A stretch of DNA of 20,866 nt from Triparma columacea (Eukaryota; Sar; Bolidophyceae; Parmales; Triparmaceae): contig BRYA01000337.1 of NCBI GenBank assembly GCA_030267965.1, positions 1-20,866 on the forward strand, in the 5' to 3' direction. The position numbers and the translations under genes are program-made. This document shows, piece after piece, positions 16,884-20,866 of this stretch. The notes under the pieces were generated by a model. The model ran no database searches. It was not told the DNA's origin and worked only from the letters and a program-made list of their open reading frames with translations. Each line of letters begins with the position of its first letter. Position 1 is the stretch's first letter.

Positions 16884-19553
16884 ATGTACTCTGGTCAAAA
16901 TCAGAACGATGACTACGATTTCAACTACGAGGTAGACTTCTCGGCGAACTCTGGCCCCCCTGGGACCGCCTCTGGTAACTATAAGTTTGGAGCCAAGGCC
17001 CCAAGGATGTCAACAGCGATGGGGTCGGGAGGGAACAATGCACCAGGGGCAAGCAGAATGGGAACTCAGGGGCAGTCGCAGCCTGGGGAGGCCCGGCCAA
17101 TGACGAGCGTCTCGGGTGCGGGTTTCTCGAGCAAGGCCGGCCCTAATGCCACCAGGCAGCAGTTTGATCCTTTGAACGCAGCAAGGGGGGCAGCCCCGGC
17201 TCTGGCTGAGAAGGCGGATAACTCGGCAGAAGATATGGCGAAGGAGCTCGAGAAGACCGTGCACAGGCTCATTGAGGAGAGCGCGGACGCAAGCGCAAGA
17301 GGGGAGTGGGGAAAGGCTCTGGAGAAGGGGAAGGAGGCTGGGAAGGAGGAAAGGAGGCTTTGCAAGCACAGGGAGAGCAACGGTCTGGGCGACCAGGTGA
17401 GGGCGAACTGTGCGAGTAGGGGGAGGAAGGGGGAAGGGGGGGGCGAGACGAAAAGTAGTAGCGCCGTTTTCAATTAATGAGCTAACCCTACCACACACCC
17501 CACAACCCCACAACCCCCCCCCCAAACGCTCCACACATATAGATCAATATCGACCTCACCTATGCAGTGTGGTTCAACCTCGCAAACGTTTACCAGCAGA
17601 ATGGCATGATGGAGGAGGCCCTCAACACCTACACCCTCGTGGTCAAGAACAAGAACTACCCCCAGGCGGGACGCCTCAGGGTCAACATGGGAAACATTTA
17701 CTACATGCAGAAGAAGTACGTCCAAGCCAACAAGATGTACAGGATGGCCTTGGACCAGATTCCCAACTCTAGTAAGGAGGTAAGGTTCAAGATCTTCCGC
17801 AACATTGGGAACTCGTACGTCAAGATGGGACTGTTCCAGGATGCGATTCAGAACTTTGAAACGATCATGAATGCCTCGCCCGACTTCCAGACCGGGTTCA
17901 ACCTCATCCTTTGCTACTACGCCCTGGGAGACACGGAGAAGATGAGGAGGGGCTTCAACAAGCTCCTGGCGATACCGATGCAGGGCCAGGAGGGGGACGA
18001 GGACGAAGAGGAGGAAGCCAAGGCTGTGGAGGAGGCCGAAGCCGTCGGCCAGGCTAGGGTGGACGGGCTCAGGGAGGAACTCAAGAGGCAAAGGAAGGAG
18101 GCCGAGCATTACATCATGACGGCCGCCAGGCTCATAGCTCCTGCGCTAGACAAGTCCGACTGGACCGTAGGATACTCGTGGGTCCACGACGCCCTGAAGC
18201 TCGACCACGACAACCTCGCGAGCGCAATGAGCATCGACCAGGGCCTGCAGTATTTGAAGAACAAGGACTTTGAGAAGGCCATTGAGCTCCTCAAGAGTTT
18301 CGAAAAGAAGGATCAAAGCATGAAGGCGATGGCGGCCACGAACCTCAGCTTCATCTACTTCCTAGAGGGTGACTACACCAACGCCGACGAGTACGCCGAC
18401 CTGGCGGTGCGAAACTCCAGGTACAACGCCAAGGCCCTTGTCAACAAGGGTAACTGCCTCTTCATGAACCACGAATACCACAGAGCGAAGGAGCTCTACC
18501 TTGAAGCTATCGGCGTTCAGGCCGACTGCGTTGAGGCCATCTACAACCTCGGACTCGCAAATATGAGGATGAACAGTCCAGACGAGGCGAGGCAGGCTTT
18601 CGAGAAGGTAAGGGGGGGGTTGGGGTGGGGTGGGGCATGGAGGGGGGGGGGACGGAGGCGCTTAAAATTCCACGAACCAACCCGAACCAACCCTTTACTG
18701 TATTCTACTTTAACCCCCCACACCTCCTCCCCCCTCCTCCCTTCCCCAATCCCCCATCCCCACACAGCTTCACACCATTATCCCCAATAACCCTGCGGTG
18801 ATTTACCAAATCGCCAACCTTTACGAGCAACAACAACAAAATCAACAGGCAGCCAAGTGGTTCAACGTCCTCATCACTAGGGTCCCCACCGATCCCGGAA
18901 TCCTCAGCAGGCTTGGACAAATCTTTAGCAAGGAGAACGAGGAGACCCAGGGCTTCCACTACCAGATGGAGAGCTACAGGCACTACCCCGTTAACCTAGA
19001 CGTCATTAGCTGGCTAGGGGTCTGGTTCGTCAAACACGAAATGTACGAGAAGAGCATTCAGTACTTTGAGAGAGCGTCCCAAATTCAACCCAACGAGGTC
19101 AAGTGGAGGCTCATGGTAACCTCGTGCTACAGGAGGATGGGAAATTACACAAAAGCCCTCCAGCTTTACGAGCAGATCCACGAGGAGTACCCGGACAACA
19201 TTGAGTGCCTCAGGTACCTCGTAGCAATCTGCAAGGACCTCGGGAGGCCCTACGAGGAGCACCAAAAGAAGCTCGTCAAGCTCGACAGGATGTTAGCCAG
19301 CAAGAACCAGAACGCCGGAGGGGGGGGAGGAGGACCAGGGGGAGGGGGGGCGGGAGCCCTCACACAGATGGACAGAGGAGGAGGAGGGGGGCAGAGGGAA
19401 GTCTCACCAAGGGCACCACCGAAGAACTCACCCAAGAAGGAGCAGGCACTAGCGGCACCGTCAGCAAAGGGAGTCGACTCGAGGGGAGGAGGAGGAGGAG
19501 AGAGACAGGAGGAGGACTTTGCTGACGATGATGTCAACGACCTTTTGGTGTAA
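16884..19553 (+). CDS. IFT88: Intraflagellar transport protein 88 (IFT-B core TPR protein)
   Basis: IFT88 is a TPR subunit of the IFT-B complex that carries cargo into growing cilia and flagella. Exons 16884-17396, 17543-18607 and 18768-19553 join in phase 0 and give 787 residues, near the family's usual 780-830. The first 170 residues are flexible and keep family marks (PMTSVSGAGF, FDPLNAARGAAP, LIEESADASARGEWGKALEK). TPR arrays follow: NIDLTYAVWFNLANVYQQNG, AGRLRVNMGNIYY, YRMALDQIP, YIMTAARLIAP, AATNLSFIYFLEGDY and IQYFERASQIQPNEVKW are all strongly IFT88-like. The tail is Gly/Glu-rich and ends DDDVNDLLV. I chose the ATG at 16884 because MYSGQNQNDDYDF matches the acidic-aromatic IFT88 N-terminus; an in-frame ATG at 16857 would add nine residues. 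Its presence implies a flagellated stage. Confidence 0.97.
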
Positions 19554-19702
19554 GTGGGGGGGAGAGGTGGGAGATGGGAGGAGGGGGAGGTTAATTAAAA
19601 GCTTGATTAGACGAAATAGGTCCACCAACCAAAAGGCTTTTCTCTTCCGTCCATGCCCCCAAAAAAAATACACGCTCAGCTTAAAACAGAGCTCAAATTT
19701 GA

Positions 19703-19750
19703 GATGCAAAAAAAACAGACTCTGATTTGTCACAATGCGATGCAAAAAAA
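19703..19750 (-). terminator. RNA polymerase III terminator, two T-runs (5S copy 2)
   Basis: Read on the minus strand, TTTTTTTGCATC directly follows the 5S gene and a second TTTTTTTTGCATC lies about 24 bases further on (19715-19703). The pair mirrors the arrangement after the first 5S copy. Confidence 0.7.
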
Positions 19751-19862
19751 TCAGCACTCTGTGTTCCAACGTGGTCCCCCACCGTAGTACTAATAGAGCC
19801 AGGTCATGCTTAACTTCGCTGAGCAGACGGGAAGCGGTGCTGTCATGATTGTGTGGCCGATT
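19749..19862 (-). rRNA. 5S ribosomal RNA, copy 2
   Basis: Nearly identical to the copy at 9904-10017, on the opposite strand and the same 114 bases long. The terminal helix AATCGGC with GCTGATT pairs fully, and GTTGGAACACAG replaces GTTGAAACACAG, so this copy looks closer to canonical. Internal control sequences are intact. It is transcribed away from the CCDC137-like gene and toward the IFT88 3' end. Confidence 0.94.
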
Positions 19863-19887
19863 CTGAAAGAGAGGGTTGATTTCTTGA

Positions 19888-19897
19888 TATAAATATA
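19888..19897. promoter_or_regulatory. TATAAATATA element between 5S rRNA and the CCDC137-like gene
   Basis: TATAAATATA reads toward the CCDC137-like gene (start codon 248 bases downstream). It also lies at -35 to -26 from the 5S start, the same spacing as at the other 5S gene. Flanking TTCTGAA next to the 5S start is shared between the two loci. Confidence 0.65.
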
Positions 19898-20144
19898 CAC
19901 AAATTCTTCCCCCTCAACCCTCCCACCCTTCTTTCTTCACCAAAAAAAGTTCTTGTCTCTACTCCCAAGAGGTTATCCAACGCAATTGAAGGACTATATC
20001 GTCACCAGCAAAGGAGATTAGTCACAAGTTTTTGCACTCTCCCCCCTCCCTTCCCCCCACCCCTTCCATAAGCTCTCCCCCCCCATCCGCCAACCACACC
20101 TCCCTCTCCTTCCCTGACCCCCATCACCTCCCACTCTAGTCAAA

Positions 20145-20866
20145 ATGGGTCGTGTTTCAAAGTACAAGAGGTTGAAGGCTGTGGATCCCTTCGCTAGGGG
20201 GAACAGGAAGCAGGATATGATTGATAATCTCCGAGGAAAGAGCAGGTCGGGGAGGAAGTCCAAGAAATCCACTGCCGAGTTCGACTCCAATGTTGGAGGG
20301 GGTGACGACTTTAGCTTCGATAGTGAGGGTAGGATCGTTATGCGAGGAGGTCTCTCCAAGAAGAGCGGGAAGAAGTCCGTGCCTACAAAGGATGTCTTTG
20401 ACGAGGCCCTTGAAAGCTATGACCCTTACAAGCTGGAGACCTTGGAGAAGTACATATCGAAGAAGTCAACAGTCGGTAATCCTTACTCCCGTCAGCCCTC
20501 GTCGTCCCGGAATTCCACCACTACCACCACCACCACCACCACCACCACAACAAAGTCCCAGAAGTTGTTCGAGGGTAAGCAGCCTCACGAGTCCATGCGC
20601 GCCTTCAACAAGAGGATAAAGGAGGAGACCAGGGTAGTCCTTAAGGCCGACATGGCCAAGCCCGTAATGAACACCCGTAAGAAGGACTACCTAACCTCTA
20701 GGAAGAGGAAGAAGAAGGCTCCGCAGGCTGGGGGGGGAGACGGAGGGCTTAAGAAGGACGCGAACGGGAACTACTACTACAGCGACGAAGAGGAGGGGGA
20801 GAGGGGGGGGGGGGGGGAGGCGGAGTTTGGGGAACAGGCAGAGGCACCACCTATCCTAAAGGTCGT
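20145..20866 (+). CDS. CCDC137-like basic nuclear protein (C-terminus cut by window edge)
   Basis: The frame is open from ATG 20145 to the right edge, at least 240 residues. It starts MGRVSKYKRLKAVDPFARGN, very basic, with several likely nuclear localisation clusters (RKSKK, SRKRKKKAP). A poly-Thr run from an ACC microsatellite lies at about 20517-20556. The later part has HESMRAFNKRIKEETRVVL followed by a lysine/arginine block and FGEQAEAPPILKV. This order resembles the CCDC137 family, where a GAYIHRMQQEAQHVL-type helix is followed by a basic stretch and an FGEVVxxPP motif. CCDC137 proteins are chromosome-periphery or nucleolar factors. The match rests on short motifs recalled from the family, so it is tentative. 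CCACTCTAG just before the ATG looks like a splice acceptor, so a 5' leader intron or upstream exon is possible. Confidence 0.6.
   Translation, partial: MGRVSKYKRLKAVDPFARGNRKQDMIDNLRGKSRSGRKSKKSTAEFDSNVGGGDDFSFDSEGRIVMRGGLSKKSGKKSVPTKDVFDEALESYDPYKLETLEKYISKKSTVGNPYSRQPSSSRNSTTTTTTTTTTTTKSQKLFEGKQPHESMRAFNKRIKEETRVVLKADMAKPVMNTRKKDYLTSRKRKKKAPQAGGGDGGLKKDANGNYYYSDEEEGERGGGGEAEFGEQAEAPPILKV
20516..20556 (+). repeat. ACC trinucleotide microsatellite coding poly-threonine
   Basis: An almost uninterrupted run of ACC/ACT/ACA threonine codons inside the CCDC137-like gene. It is in frame, so expansion or contraction changes the protein by whole residues. Confidence 0.85.

Noticed and set aside
17474..18109. 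Minus-strand 211-codon frame opposite IFT88
   Set aside because: Antisense of strongly conserved IFT88 TPR coding sequence; leucine/valine-rich composition is what antisense of such exons produces.
1..20866. tRNA genes, transposases or reverse transcriptases
   Set aside because: I looked for tRNA TTCGANTC arms and for transposase or RT motifs in the translated frames and saw none that held together.

Overview
This is a eukaryotic nuclear window. The protein genes are intron-bearing, with GT-AG introns of about 75 to 260 bases, plus one candidate intron of 1.8 kb. It also carries two 5S rRNA genes and genes for cilia, P-bodies and cytosolic sugar metabolism. The gene mix (IFT88, EDC4, a 6-phosphogluconate dehydrogenase, and a very large multi-START membrane protein) and the compact layout fit a flagellate-capable stramenopile alga. 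A Parmales/Bolidophyceae relative is my best guess, but this is inference from gene content and style only.

Layout. Bases 1-4760 (minus) hold the body of a giant START-repeat protein with an XK-related-like membrane region, cut by the left edge. A likely first exon lies at 6589-6766. Between them is a 1.8-kb intron-like stretch filled by a decaying tandem array (units of 521, 444 and 400 bases plus a partial). Each unit carries a 33-base, phase-1 micro-exon with its own branch-point-like motif, acceptor and donor. Bases 6767-7590 hold no secure gene. Bases 7591-9766 (minus) encode a complete six-exon 6-phosphogluconate dehydrogenase. A 5S rRNA gene follows at 9904-10017 (plus). A three-exon unknown gene (10257-11264, minus) and a four-exon unknown coiled-coil gene (11563-13341, plus) diverge from about 300 bases. 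EDC4/Ge-1 (13493-16744, minus) and IFT88 (16884-19553, plus) diverge from a 139-base gap. A second 5S gene lies at 19749-19862 (minus), and a CCDC137-like nuclear protein gene starts at 20145 and runs off the right edge.

How it works together. The protein genes have unrelated jobs: pentose phosphate pathway, mRNA decapping, intraflagellar transport, probable lipid binding at membranes, and probable nuclear/nucleolar function. The shared feature is head-to-head promoter use. EDC4 and IFT88 share one promoter gap. Each 5S gene lies head-to-head with a protein gene, with one TATAAATATA element between them at exactly the same distance from the 5S start. The observations most worth following are the tandem micro-exon array inside the START gene and the 5S/protein-gene shared TATA cassettes.
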